A DNA stretch of 64,000 bases from Oscheius onirici (Eukaryota > Nematoda > Chromadorea > Rhabditida > Rhabditidae). The stretch spans positions 3,472,064-3,536,063 of the forward strand of contig OW051468.1 of the NCBI GenBank assembly GCA_932521025.1, read 5' to 3'. The position numbers were made by a program, and so were the translations under genes. Positions 9,505-19,495 of this stretch are shown piece by piece. The first letter of the stretch is position 1. Each line of letters opens with the position of its first letter. The notes beneath the pieces were generated by a model. The model had not been told where the DNA came from and ran no database searches. It worked only from the letters and a program-made list of their open reading frames with translations.

Positions 9505-10743
9505 AATGCAGTTATTTCGCAAAGGTACGAGTAATTTCTTGTTTTGTATAAATCGACTATTCAGGGACGAGCAAAAAGGTAATCGTGGAAAGCGTCTACT
9601 CGGAGCAGGCCGGCCGTTGAAAGACGAGATTATGGACAAGGAACTCATTGAATGGATCAAGAAGGAACGAGCCAAGAAACACTGTGTCAGCCGTCAAGTC
9701 ACCAAAAAGAAGGCGAATAAACTCTTAACTGTTGCAACATGCAAGGCAAGCGACTTTTAAGCGTCTTTATGAGAGCCGTTGTTCAGATTTCTAACGGCTG
9801 GCTAGAAAAATTCCTCAAACGACACAAGTTGATCACAAGGCGAGTGACGTCGACCTGCCAAAAGCCTCCGGAAGAATTTGAGAGACATGTCGTCCAATTC
9901 GTCCTCAAACTTGCGGAAAAACGAAAAGAGAACGAATATATCCATATTTACGCTGCGGACGAGACTAGCGTCAGCATTGAACCAGTACCTAAGACCACAA
10001 TAGCGGGAAAATCTGAGGTAATTTTTTCTGAGGTATTTTTTTTTCGTCTGAGGTATTTTTTTTTTCATTTTGTTCATCAAAATGTCTTATAGGTCTCGCT
10101 GATTACAACGGGACATGAGAAACTCTGCATTACCGTTATGTTGACTCACCTTGTTTGGAAGAAGACTGTTGGTATGGGACCAATGTTCCGTTCACAAGTC
10201 GAAGGCTGCAATGAAGAAGCTCCAAGATTTAAAAATCGACTCTGCATTAGTTCCGGCCGGATGTACTGGTTTTATCCAGGTTTGTGTTATTCAAACAAAC
10301 ATTTACTTTTCTTAGGCACCTGATGTGTCATGGGATGCTCCCTTCAAGAACAAAATTCGTGAGCAATACGAAGACTGGCTCACTCACGAATCGAGAGACT
10401 ATACCAAAGCGGGAAATCCACGAGCTCCAACTATGGACAAGTATCTCGGATGGATTGATACGGCATGGACACAGTAGTCCAAAGAAACGATAGCCGGATC
10501 TTTCAAATCGCAAATGCCTTTGATGGATCAGAAGACACTCTCATTTATTGTTTCAAAAACGATGCGTCAATTTCTACTGGACTATCACTCCTGCAAAAAT
10601 GTCGCGAAGAAGAAATCGCGGTCGAAAGACTGGAGGATTTGACGCTGGAAGAAAATGGAAACGAAGAAGATAGCGACGCTCCAGTAGACTTCGACTTCGT
10701 AAATGAGTTGATTAAACCCGAAATTTTCTTTGAAATGTGGTAA
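9505..10743 (+). pseudogene. Pogo/Tigger-type (CENP-B-like) transposase, inactivated
   Basis: Separate frames carry the order expected for a pogo-superfamily transposase. First is a CENP-B-type DNA-binding region (GAGRPLKDEIMDKELIEWIK and NGWLEKFLKRHKLITRR). Then comes the DDE core start YAADETSVSIEPVP (first Asp near 9960), followed by LVPAGCTGFIQAPDVSWDAP and GNPRAPTMDKYLGWI. The second catalytic region is deleted near 10140-10200, where the sequence jumps frame. A TAG interrupts WTQ-SKETI at about 10476. An acidic tail follows (EENGNEEDSDAP). The element cannot encode an active enzyme. No clean terminal repeats were identified. Confidence 0.82.
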
Positions 10744-10794
10744 AAACTTGAAATTTGGTGTTGAAACCTACCTTTTTCTTGCAAATTTTCTGAT

Positions 10795-10821
10795 TTTTTC
10801 GGCCCGTCCCGGGCCGAAAAA
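10795..10821. repeat. GC-rich hairpin beside a tRNA-like repeat
   Basis: TTTTTCGGCCCG pairs with CGGGCCGAAAAA across a 3-nt loop, 40 bp from the tRNA-like unit at 10862. On minus it could act as a terminator-like or tail structure of the same repeat. Confidence 0.5.
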
Positions 10822-10861
10822 CAGAAGCGGAAGCCCCCTCTAATGTAAGCCTTGGTTGGCA

Positions 10862-10929
10862 GAAGCGGGTTTGAACTTGGGAACTTTAGATTGACGCTGG
10901 CGCCTCCTACCACTGCGCCATCTCGCTTC
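10862..10929 (-). repeat. tRNA-derived repeat or tRNA pseudogene
   Basis: The minus strand begins GAAGCGAGATGGCGCAGTGG and ends TTCAAACCCGCTTC. The ends pair (GAAGCG with CGCTTC). A-box (TGGCGCAGTGGTAGG) and B-box (AGTTCAAACC) are in tRNA order, but the D-arm is too long and the T-stem is weak. More likely a SINE head than a functional tRNA. Confidence 0.5.
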
Positions 10930-11481
10930 TTTGAGACCCTCAATGACTTCTTTGCGACTCTCAATGACATGCTTGCACAAAATTAGTGTTACTGTCTATC
11001 CTTTACATCGGGCCTGTGGTACAGGGGACTTTACAAGGTTACTGTCGGTGTCAGTATCGAGTTTCTGTTTCAGTCCGTGATTCGCAGAACTGTCGATCTT
11101 TTATTGTCGGTTTTTTTTAGATATTCATCCGGTTTGGGAAGTGAAGAGTTCTGAATAGATCTCTTTAGGAAGACTGGGAAGGTAATCAGTGAGGGGTTCA
11201 GTTTGCTTTCTTGACAGATACTATCGTTTCAGCAAAACTCCTTTCCTGTTCTAATGTCGAGTCCTGCCACTTCACTCTGGCGACTGTCTTCTTTTCGGAG
11301 CTTATGTGATTCCCGTCTCATAAATCTATCGAGCATTGGGAGCCCGATAGGCAACAGTAGAATGCTTTTTCTTTCGGAACCTAGAGAGCTTGTGAAAAGC
11401 TAGGTCAATCGATATACAAGCGGCGTCCGAGTTGCACAATCGGTGCTGTTGCCCAATCAGTCTCTTCTCCACACCAGGTCA
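10930..11481. other. No gene seen
   Basis: About 550 bp with no open frame of protein-like composition. Confidence 0.45.
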
Positions 11482-12157
11482 ATGCCGGTCACTCATCCCA
11501 CAAGACTGCTAAAAAGCGCGGAAAATGTCCTGTTCCGTGCCAGTCGGATCACTGCTCTGGCTAGAATCGCTTCCATTATCACCAATACTCATGGTAAGTC
11601 CAGATTCCTCTCTTAAAACCGTCCCTATTCTCAGGTTCTCTAAAAGTGTTTTTCGACATTTTCCTACTGTTCTTCATGTGGCTCATGTGTACTTCCAACG
11701 GACCCTGTACTCGACGACATTTGGTGAGAAACTACTTCAAAACAATGAATGTAAGACAATTTAAAAAATTTCAAACAGACTTGTTGTCAGCGAGCGCTCA
11801 ATTATCCGCTGCCATTGTTATATGTGGTGGTTTATATGCTAGCAGATATATTCTTTTTGGAGAATAAACTGCCATCTAACAACACAATTGTCGACGGTAT
11901 AGTCTATCTTTACGTTCAGACGTCAATGTTTCAGTAGTTCTTTCCACTATCTTCTTGATCGGACGCTGTGCCCCACTGATTCTCCTCCTCGTCACCGGCT
12001 ATCAAATGTACGTCGCACACCTTACCCTTCAACTGAAGAAGAAAGTATTGCAGCGTGATTTGGTTAGTTCCTCCAATTCAACGTTTACTTTTCTTAGGAA
12101 CTCCTCGCTCGATTTGCTGCTCAAGTACTTGCTTTGGAACCTGCTCCAGCTGCCTAG
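11482..12157 (+). CDS. Four-TM small membrane protein, array member 4
   Basis: Five exons join in frame: 11482-11593, 11635-11723, 11779-11896, 11935-12062 and 12098-12157, giving 168 aa. After an N-terminal amphipathic stretch (RASRITALARIASIIT) comes a phase-1 intron, then KVFFDIFLLFFMWLMC, YPLPLLYVVVYMLADIFFL and TIFLIGRCAPLILLLVTGY as membrane segments. The tail is charged and ends LEPAPAA. The exon-3 frame was chosen because it alone connects to exon 4; a second open frame over the exon 2-3 join (11646-11867) is the alternative. The Ala/Pro ending matches member 3. Confidence 0.55.
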
Positions 12158-12567
12158 TCTTCGGATCTGTATATAATATTTGATCAGTCATGAATAAACC
12201 AGTACTTGCTTCCTAGACAGTAGCTTTGATGTGCCGTCACTATAAGTATGACCTCTGCAGTGTTCGCTACATCACGGGGCTGGAAAACTTAAACTTGAGC
12301 AAAATGAGGTTTCTGAAAGTTACGGGGGTGGGGCGAGTTTAACGTGCTGTCTCATACTTATGTTTTCCAGCGCTTTTCAACCAAACTCTTACAGTTGGAT
12401 TCGAACACCAAACAGTCTAATTTTTGAGAAAAGCTTTATTATGAAGACAATTTTGAAGTTTTTGTCGAAAAACTATTAAATATAATTACATTAGAAAGCG
12501 ATTTAACTATCGTTTGGGAAAGTTATTTAGTTAAGAGTCTTCAATTCGTCGAGTGCAGTAGATTTGG
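12158..12567. other. No gene seen
   Basis: Intergenic DNA downstream of member 4; a possible poly(A) signal (AATAAA) lies near 12193. Confidence 0.4.
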
Positions 12568-13430
12568 ATGTCGTCTAGTGGTAAGTCCCACTCGTTTCTT
12601 CCTTAATTCTTATTGTGCAGAAGCTTGGAAGACGATGGAGGATCTCGTGCAGCAGCAGCACTTGGAGGCCCTTAATCAACTGGTCAAGGAGATGTGTCAG
12701 AAGATTGCCAATGGAAATCGAAGCGAGACGAACGAGAAATGCGCCAGCGAGTTTGATCGGACCTCGTGGAACCCGGCTATGGAAGTTGCCTTCTTCTGGT
12801 CAACAAGGAGATAAATGCCCGCACAATCGATGTCGAGAAGATCGCTTCCAGCAAGCCTTACGATTACGATATGGGGATCCTTCCGTTTGGCACACCGACC
12901 TCAAGAAGTACAACTTCAAGCTGGAAAAGGTGAACATCTACTGGGATGAGGTCATCACGTCCCGGATCAAATGGCCACAGATCAAATCAGTGATCAAAAG
13001 AATCGTGGTGCGAGTGGAAAGGACCGATCTGTGCCATCCGAACCCCGATTTGTTGGAATTTCTTCGAATGGCAAAAGTGGCGGAGATTGTCGTCGAGGCT
13101 GCCGACAACGCCGCCAACAATGCCACTGCTGTTCCACCGCACGAGAGCTCATTCCTGTCCTGAAATGTACGAAACTTTGGGTTCTGAATTGCTGGAGAGA
13201 TGGTTCTCTACAAAACTGGTCGCTCATCAGGCAATTGGAACTGGGACTCATTCGTTCCGAAGAACTCTCCCTGAAAAGACTGTCGACGATCATCAAGGAA
13301 TGGGAAGAGATGGAAGACTACGAAAAGAACAAGATGGACGACTTCTGCCACTCGTTCAATTTCATCAACGACGATACCTTCCGCCCACCGTTCTCCAGTC
13401 GCACCAGCTACTACTTCGAAAACGGTAAGT
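12568..13430 (+). pseudogene. Frameshifted gene resembling nematode F-box-associated proteins
   Basis: A start at 12568, a short first exon and a clean intron (12581-12620) lead to SEAWKTMEDLVQQQHLEALN. The protein-like reading then moves between frames at least three times with no usable introns: LVNKEINARTIDVEKI, then KKYNFKLEKVNIYWDEV and LLEFLRMAKVAEIVVEAADN, then KLWVLNCWRDGSLQNWSLIR. This leucine/charged pattern resembles the C-terminal halves of nematode F-box/FTH proteins, but I see no clear F-box here. Either a pseudogene or several sequence errors. Confidence 0.45.
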
Positions 13431-13463
13431 CTTTTTATAACTTCGCACATTCAAGCTTACAGT

Positions 13464-14448
13464 GATGAACGAGAGGAGATACACTGCCAAATCCGGATAT
13501 GCCAACCTCATTCTAGCCCTCAACGCCACCACTCTGCGGATTCAGCACAAGATGAACAGACAGGAATTCGAGTCTGATCGGAAGAAATGCTTGAAAATTT
13601 TTCTACAACACGACGTCCTCTTCGAAGTGATGAAGTATGTCGATCTTCCCACTACGATGAATTTCATGCTGACGGGTCGCACAGTTCTCGACACGATGAA
13701 GCAGATCCCGAAGAGGGTTTCCAAAGACGATCATTCCCTCGTTTTCTACGATATGGTATGTTTCTTTCTTCTGATATTTGTCACGAGAGACATCTGTTCG
13801 CAGCAGGGGTGTGCGAAAGTACCGTAGTCGCCACTTTCGACTTGGTTCGCAGACAAGACTGTTTCAGCCTGGAGCGTATCTTGTTCGCAACTTCGGCCAA
13901 GGGTATACAGAAGAGACCCTGGATATCCCTTTCGAGAACCTGTTCGAGTACAGATTCTCATTTGATGAACTCGATGTCGATGCTAGTGAATGGAACAACT
14001 TTCTGGAAGCCCTCGGAACTGGAGCTGTGGAGCGGCTCAAGGAGGATCGCGCCATCTTCAAGAAGATCGGAAGGCACTAAAAGCTGCGAATCAACAGCAG
14101 TATCATCACATTGTTGCCGATTGAAGTCACGGAGGCCCTGATCTCTGCTCTCAGTCCCGCGAAGGTCATTCTGTATCTGGATGCGACGACGGATTTGCCT
14201 CCTTCGATCTTGCCGATGTGCCGCTCCGTTCGATTCACCAATCGTTTTCCCGACAACCGCCTTCTGAATGTGAAGACTATTCGGATTGAGGGAATGGCCA
14301 TTGAAAAGCTCGAACGGATGTTGGTCGAGTGGAAATGATGGAAGGCTCGAGATGTGGCCCTCGTCAAACACACCTACCAGATGGTCTACTTTAACTACAG
14401 CGATTTTGAAGAAAGGGTGCTGGCCGAATACGACTTCGAGTTCTAACG
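13464..14448 (+). pseudogene. F-box-like protein gene, probably broken
   Basis: The frame from ATG 13464 encodes YTAKSGYANLILALNATTLR and a segment like an F-box (HDVLFEVMKYVDLPTTMNFM, about residues 50-85). After an intron at about 13757-13803 the downstream reading (YTEETLDIPFENLFEYRFSF, then PIEVTEALISALSPAKVILY and VLAEYDFEF ending at about 14448) can be joined only with frameshifts near 13805, 14080 and 14335. F-box proteins are SCF ubiquitin-ligase adaptors and are heavily expanded in nematodes. It lies in tandem with the related degraded gene upstream. Confidence 0.45.
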
Positions 14449-15097
14449 CGGCTGCTCTTTTTCTTACTCTACAAAACTAGCATCTTTTTTTTCCAAAAGC
14501 ATGTAATCCGAAAGTATCGTAGAGTACAACTTTTGGCAGAAGTTATTCTAAACTTCAATTCTAAACTGCTCCTGCTCCGGCCACTCCACCGCCTCCAGCT
14601 GCACAAGTTCCAGTAAAAGAAGGCCTCCAACTTCACCAAGACCTACACTGGCAAGAAGAATTAAAACCCGAGTAAAGATAATTGACCGGGAGGCTGTTTT
14701 TTTGATTGACAGACTGGTAGTGGAGCATGCGTAAAACCACTTGGAGAATAGTGACAGTATTTTCAAAACCATTGGCTCGGGAAAAAACTCTTCAAAAAAG
14801 CCCAACAAACTACCATGTTTGTTAATACGGTAAAGACACTGGTAAAGGCTTCAAAACTATTGAGAATCGGGGCCCATTTTCCTCCCTGCGAACGAGTCAA
14901 ACCTCGTGGAAGCCAGCTATATACGATGACTTATCTCTTTACGACTGTGCAATCCTATATCTCTGCCGGTCACCAGACGCGTGACCCTTTGTTGCCCTCG
15001 TAATAACTCTTCTGCTAGAAATAAACAACTCTGTCGGAAGGAGCCGCTGGCCCCTCACATATGTTTACAGTAAACTGACCGTTAGTCTTTTGGCGAG
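14449..15097. other. No confident gene
   Basis: A plus-strand stretch near 14563-14615 encodes an Ala/Pro run (APAPATPPPPAA) like the ends of array members 3 and 4. A minus frame at 14548-14808 is open for 86 codons. Neither could be built into a gene; possibly a remnant of an array member. Confidence 0.3.
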
Positions 15098-15377
15098 ATG
15101 AACTGGAAGAAGGTTGGACTCTTGGCGACTGCTCTTTGTCTTTGTCTTTTCGGGATTATTGGACTTCTCGTCATCGGTTTCTCCGTCGTGGATTGTCATC
15201 ACAATACTGGTTAGTTCCACATTAATTCAGCTTCAATTTTTAGACTGGGCTTTTTTCGATGGTCTGGTCATCGGAATTGCTATAATCACCGTCAGTGCCG
15301 TTTCTCTTATTCACGTTTACTTCGGATTAAAGGAATGTCAAGGACGTCCGAAATCGGGACATGTTTGTCTTGTGTAG
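15098..15377 (+). CDS. Small two-TM membrane protein, array member 5
   Basis: Exons 15098-15209 and 15244-15377 give 81 aa. TM1 is about residues 6-31 (GLLATALCLCLFGIIGLLVI). A 34-nt phase-1 intron follows. Exon 2 begins DWAFFDGLVIGIAIITVSAV (TM2) and ends GLKECQGRPKSGHVCLV. A hydrophobic open exon follows at about 15422-15479 (LVSVLFSIQIFKSFVFL) and could be a third exon if the frame changed near 15340. The short Cys-containing tail otherwise has no known motif. Confidence 0.58.
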
Positions 15378-15479
15378 AGGTATCTTTCCAAAATATTTCG
15401 AAAATTTACTGATATTCTTTAGGAGCTCTTGTTTCCGTCCTGTTTTCCATACAAATCTTCAAAAGTTTCGTCTTCTTGT

Positions 15480-16094
15480 AGATATCTTTGAAATAAAGTG
15501 TGTGCAAAAGTTCTTGGCAAGAGTAAGAAAAGAAGATCAGTTTTTATTCGCGTGTCGTTTTTTTCTCGTGAACAGATCGATGGATCACAGCCCTCGTTCT
15601 TCGCATGCCCCGTCTCGATCTCTTCTGTTTTCCCCGACATTTATCTTCTCTTCTTTCTCCGAATTTTAAAGCTTTGATGACCAATTCTAGACTTTTTGGA
15701 CCTGTTGTCTTTTCTTTTTTTTTTCACTCACCAAACAGACATTACTTTCCAACAGAACACCCTCCTCCTTGAACATTTCAAAGTTCTCTTTGTTAACAGT
15801 GTTGTAGCTCTCTTTTCATAATTGGGCTAGTTTTGAGGCAGACTGTTCTTCTTTCACGTATAGCCGATCTCATTGATCCGAATTCAACGTCCAAATTCAT
15901 TAGTTTTCAAAGTTTTCCAATAACTTTCAATTAGAGCGAAATAATCACTCTTTCCTAATCTTCCGAAAAACTTTTCCAAAAGTTGGAGCAAACTTTTGAA
16001 ATTGTTCCCTAATCACTTGAAATCATGAAAAACAGAATTACCGTAGAACGTCTGCTGGAACTCGAAGTCACTTGCTCGCTGAACAACTTGGAAG
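15480..16094. other. No gene seen
   Basis: AT-rich sequence upstream of the REEP5-type gene; short open frames only. Confidence 0.45.
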
Positions 16095-16598
16095 ATGGCC
16101 GAACAAGCTGCTCCCGTCAACGCTGAAGGAATCGTCGGAGGAATCCGGCAAGCCCACTGTGACTTCCGTGTCTTGCACTACCAGCCCCATTGCTGCGGAT
16201 TCATCGACACCTTCTTCTCCTTCCTAGACGCCAACGGATGCAAGAGGGAAATCGTCGGCTACGGAAGCATCGGACTCGTCGTGGCTCTGCTCTGTACGGG
16301 CTTCGCTCCTCTGGTGGCCAACCTCATCTGCATCGTCTACCCGATCATCGGAACCATCGGCGTGCTTCGTGGACAGTCGAGTGAGACGACGCGTTTCCTC
16401 ATGTACTGGGCCATCTTCGGCGTCTTCTCGCTCTTCGACTACTTCTTTGCCGAAATGATGCTGTACTGGACCCTCAAGATCGTCGTGGCCGTCGTCCTCT
16501 ACTTGCCTCAGACCCAGGGAGCTATCTTCGTCTTCAAGAGCCTCGTCGAGCCCATGGCTGCCTCTTTCGAGAACGCCATCTACCCCAAGTCTGCTTAG
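16095..16598 (+). CDS. yop-1: REEP5/Yop1-type (TB2/DP1/HVA22) ER-shaping protein
   Basis: 167 aa, single exon. REEP5/Yop1 proteins insert hydrophobic hairpins into tubular ER membranes and curve them. The sequence shows the family core: YGSIGLVVALLCTGFAPLVA, then LICIVYPIIGTIG, then the conserved MYWAIFGVFSLFDYF, then FKSLVEPMAASFENAI. AATAAA follows at about 16608. Codon use is strongly G/C-ending, suggesting high expression. Lack of introns, in a region where all neighbours have them, may point to a retrocopy. The symbol follows the C. elegans orthologue. Confidence 0.92.
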   Translation: MAEQAAPVNAEGIVGGIRQAHCDFRVLHYQPHCCGFIDTFFSFLDANGCKREIVGYGSIGLVVALLCTGFAPLVANLICIVYPIIGTIGVLRGQSSETTRFLMYWAIFGVFSLFDYFFAEMMLYWTLKIVVAVVLYLPQTQGAIFVFKSLVEPMAASFENAIYPKSA

Positions 16599-16920
16599 AT
16601 TTTCAGCAATAAATCTTACTGGGAGCCCCTTGTTCTTTTAGCTTTCCTCGTAGTTTGATCATGTTGTTAGCTTTGTTCTCCAGAAGCATTTTTGAATTGA
16701 CATGGTGGATGTACTCGTTCTGTTGTATTCCTAGAAGCTGTACCATGGTAGTCTACTATCGAGATACTTCTCGTTAGAGTGTCTTCCACTATGAATACAT
16801 GTTGATTTACCACGGTAGATTTTCCAATTACTCTCAGAAAGACTGTTTTAGTCGAAACTCTTTTCAGTATTTGTTTCACTCTTCATCAGACTGTCAGTCA
16901 AAACGATAACCTCTTTCAGC
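16599..16920. other. Intergenic, with splice-acceptor-like site just before next ATG
   Basis: No coding signal. CTCTTTCAG ends one base before the ATG at 16921, as expected for a trans-splice acceptor. Confidence 0.35.
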
Positions 16921-17210
16921 ATGTTTGGCTACTGCCACCCGTGTGTCTTGCTGCCTTTTGTGATCTATGCTTTGGCACTGATGATCATCAACAAGTACTA
17001 TCTTCAAGGCAATTATTGTTCCCATACATCTCAAAACCTCTTTAGACAATCTGTGTCTCCATTGCAGGCTCTATGACCTGTATCGGCTACTTTCTCTACG
17101 TAATTCTCTGGAATTGTGATGACAGGAAGCAGAAGGAGAAAGAAGACGATGACGACGTTGTAATCTTCCCCGAGATTTCCGTTCTGACCAAAAAGGCCGT
17201 GTTGGCTTGA
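16921..17210 (+). CDS. Small two-TM membrane protein, array member 6 (GC-AG intron or frameshift)
   Basis: TM1 is about residues 7-25 (VLLPFVIYALALMII). The only in-frame join to the second hydrophobic part uses a GC donor at 17009 and the acceptor at 17067, giving 76 aa with TM2 GSMTCIGYFLYVILW and a tail KQKEKEDDDDVVIFPE. The standard array acceptor at about 17044 gives DNLCLHC, matching the DNL motif of members 8 and 9, but is one base out of frame with TM2. So either a GC-AG intron is used or the copy carries a frameshift. AATAAA overlaps the region just after the stop. Confidence 0.5.
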
Positions 17211-17334
17211 AATAAACTGTTGTGCTCGATAGTCGGAGAGGGAGATAGTTTACAGCTGGCATTTGGGTGATGAGGCGCTGGGCGTGAGTCAAGCTGGGAA
17301 AGCCAGCCAATCGGGTATTTCGAGCACTTCTGTC

Positions 17335-17559
17335 ATGTCGTTTTCGGGCTTCATTCTTCCCTACTTTATTTTCTACTTCATTACGACCTCCATGGTTGAA
17401 TACCACTTTCCTCAAACTCGTAAGTTGGCACTGTCGAAACAAAGAGTGAAATGTTTAGACCTGGGTACTTTCTGTTTCGTCTTTGTGAACCTAACCACGC
17501 AAATGTTTCTTCTGATCAGTCACCGACTCATTTTGGAAGAAATTCCCAGAGCGCATTGA
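17335..17559 (+). CDS. Small two-TM membrane protein, array member 7
   Basis: Exons 17335-17419 and 17459-17559 give 61 aa, the shortest member. TM1 reads GFILPYFIFYFITTSMV. A 39-nt phase-1 intron follows. Exon 2 begins HLGTFCFVFVNLTTQMFLLI (TM2) and ends EEIPRAH. Canonical splice sites. No known family. Confidence 0.55.
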   Translation: MSFSGFILPYFIFYFITTSMVEYHFPQTRKLALSKQRVKCLDLGTFCFVFVNLTTQMFLLISHRLILEEIPRAH

Positions 17560-17946
17560 TGTATTTGCAAAGAAGATGGATCACAGTCTGCTAACAATTA
17601 GATGTCTCTTTTGTAAATCCTTGTCAATTGGCGTTAGATGGATGTTTGAGTTTACTTCGTTCAAAAGATTCATGTTTTCTATCTAATCGTAAGACACGGT
17701 TGTTTTGAGTTTGTCCGCGAATGAAAGCATTGCATTGCTTATTGAGAGCGAAGGTTCCAAAGCTGATCAATTGAAGGTTTTAGAGACTCGAACCGACTTT
17801 TAAAAGTTTCACTCACTGATCTTTCATTTCGAGGAGAACAAATCGATAATCAATCAGCAGAGATGCAAGCAACGCTTGATCACTACCTTGCTGCGCTTCG
17901 TCTTTACCCGATATGGTTCTCCTCATTCCTCCTTCCATCATTCGAG
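17560..17946. other. No gene seen
   Basis: Intergenic; presumably holds the 3' end of member 7 and the promoter of the protease gene. Confidence 0.4.
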
Positions 17947-18963
17947 ATGCTTCTTCCTCTCCTTCTCCTACCACTCTTCTCTCATTCTGCTCGACTCTCT
18001 CCAGAAGAAAATCGTCAACTTCAAACCACTTGTGGTCGTAAGTCTCTTATCAAATCTAGTACAGTAACAATTTAGAGGCCGAGAACGTTTTGTCCCGATC
18101 CAATGGTCAACGCACCAACCAGTCGGATGCTCCCTTCACTGTGGCTCTCGGAATCGGTCCCACCCAGATCTTCTGTTCCGGAACATTCATCAGCAATCGC
18201 CATGTTTTGACGGCTGCTCATTGTTTGACCGCCCTCGGGAATCAATACAAAGGTACTCTCTACGTGATGGTCACGAAGAATGTGGAAAAGGAAGAATCCG
18301 AGCTGCAGTTTGTGGTTCTGGAGCAACTGCAAGTCAGAAAGGTTGGTTGATTGCCTTCAGACAGTACTGGAATCTTTAGGTTCACTACCCCTGGTACTAC
18401 GTCAACGTCTACACTCTCGGCGACATTGCTGTCCTGGAAGTCGACCAATTTAACAAGGCTCTGTCCCAGCCCGTCTGTCTTCCAGAAAAGGATTTGCCTC
18501 TGGGCAGCGAAGTTAGTCTGCATGGCTACGGAATGAACAGTCAGTTCTTCGTTACAAAGTTCAAAAGTATTCTCATTCAGTGCACGATGAGACGATTCAC
18601 AATCCGCTGGGAGTCCTGAGGTCTGTGACCAGCAAGACAGTCTTTTGTCCTCTCTTCGGAGCCTATGAGATCTGCTTCAAAGGCTACCCCGAATTGCCCT
18701 GTGGTGGAGACAGTGGGTCTTCTCTGGTCTCGACAGTAGTGGACAGAATCACTGTCAATGCCGTGATGACAAAGATCAATCACAACTGCCGAAAGAATGA
18801 CTGGAACGAGGCTGTTGGATACTTGAACATGGCCACTAGTGTCTTCCATCATCTCGACTGGATCTGCCATGCTTCGGGAGTCTGTCCGACGGAAGAAGTC
18901 GTGAAGAGTACCAAAACGTTTGAATATGTTGTCAAGACAAAGTACCGTACCCTTGTTGTGTAA
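17947..18963 (+). CDS. Secreted S1-family serine protease
   Basis: Four exons, 17947-18037, 18076-18341, 18380-18539 and 18581-18963, join in frame (289 aa). A signal peptide (MLLPLLLLPLFSHSARL) is followed by an NG-containing N-terminal strand, then TAAHC (His79), GDIAVLEV (Asp134) and CGGDSGSS (Ser217), so the full triad is present. The residue in the S1 pocket position, six before the catalytic Ser, is Leu rather than Asp, so it is unlikely to be trypsin-like. The usual GDSGG is GDSGS. Paired cysteines fit an extracellular enzyme. The resemblance is to nematode S1 proteases. AATAAA follows the stop within 4 nt. Confidence 0.85.
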
Positions 18964-18994
18964 AATAAAGTGTTTCCAAGATGCAAAAAAAGAA

Positions 18995-19066
18995 AGGGGA
19001 CACCCGGGTTTGAACCGGGGACCTCTCGATCTGCAGTCGAATGCTCTACCACTGAGCTATATCCCC
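18995..19066 (-). tRNA. tRNA-Cys (GCA)
   Basis: The minus strand folds into a complete cloverleaf. The acceptor is GGGGATA/TGTCCCC and the D-arm GCTCAGTGGTAGAGC. The anticodon loop CTGCAGA gives anticodon GCA. The T-arm is CCCGGTTCAAACCCGGG. A U discriminator, typical of tRNA-Cys, precedes a T-rich Pol III terminator at about 18984-18992. It lies just past the protease gene, tail to tail. Confidence 0.97.
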
Positions 19067-19249
19067 ACATTTGCCGCCAAAACGGTCTGTTTAGATGAGA
19101 GCGATAGCGGGAGACAGTCGGGGACTGACCACTATTGACTCTTTCGGGAGTGGCCCGACCAAGGATCAACTGTTCTCATTCCCCTAGAATGTCTTCTCGC
19201 CTTAGGAAATTGTCGTAAAGCCTGTAATTATCAGAATTGGACATTTGGT

Positions 19250-19495
19250 ATGGCTCTCTCTTCCTCTTGGTTTCGGCTGTTTTCCTCTCTTTTACTTTTC
19301 GCAGCCTCTATGGCACTGATCATTGCCAATCACCATTACTGTCATTTTAATCATCAGTTATGTCAGTTATGAATCATTATCTGAAGATTCCTTCCAGACA
19401 ATCTGACCATACTCTGGCTCCTACTATCTGCTGGACTCTTCTCTGAAATGGTCGTCATTTTAGAAATCTTTGTCATATCATGTGAAGACGAATAA
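19250..19495 (+). CDS. Small two-TM membrane protein, array member 8
   Basis: Exons 19250-19361 and 19398-19495 give 69 aa. TM1 reads RLFSSLLLFAASMALIIA. A 36-nt phase-1 intron follows. Exon 2 begins DNLTILWLLLSAGLFSEMVV (TM2) and ends SCEDE. AATAAA overlaps the stop. The DNL start of exon 2 matches member 9 and, allowing one base, member 6. Confidence 0.6.

Noticed and set aside
13825-13890. A 23-nt GT..AG intron that would repair part of the F-box-like gene
   Set aside because: Far below the smallest introns otherwise seen here (about 34 nt); a frameshift is simpler.
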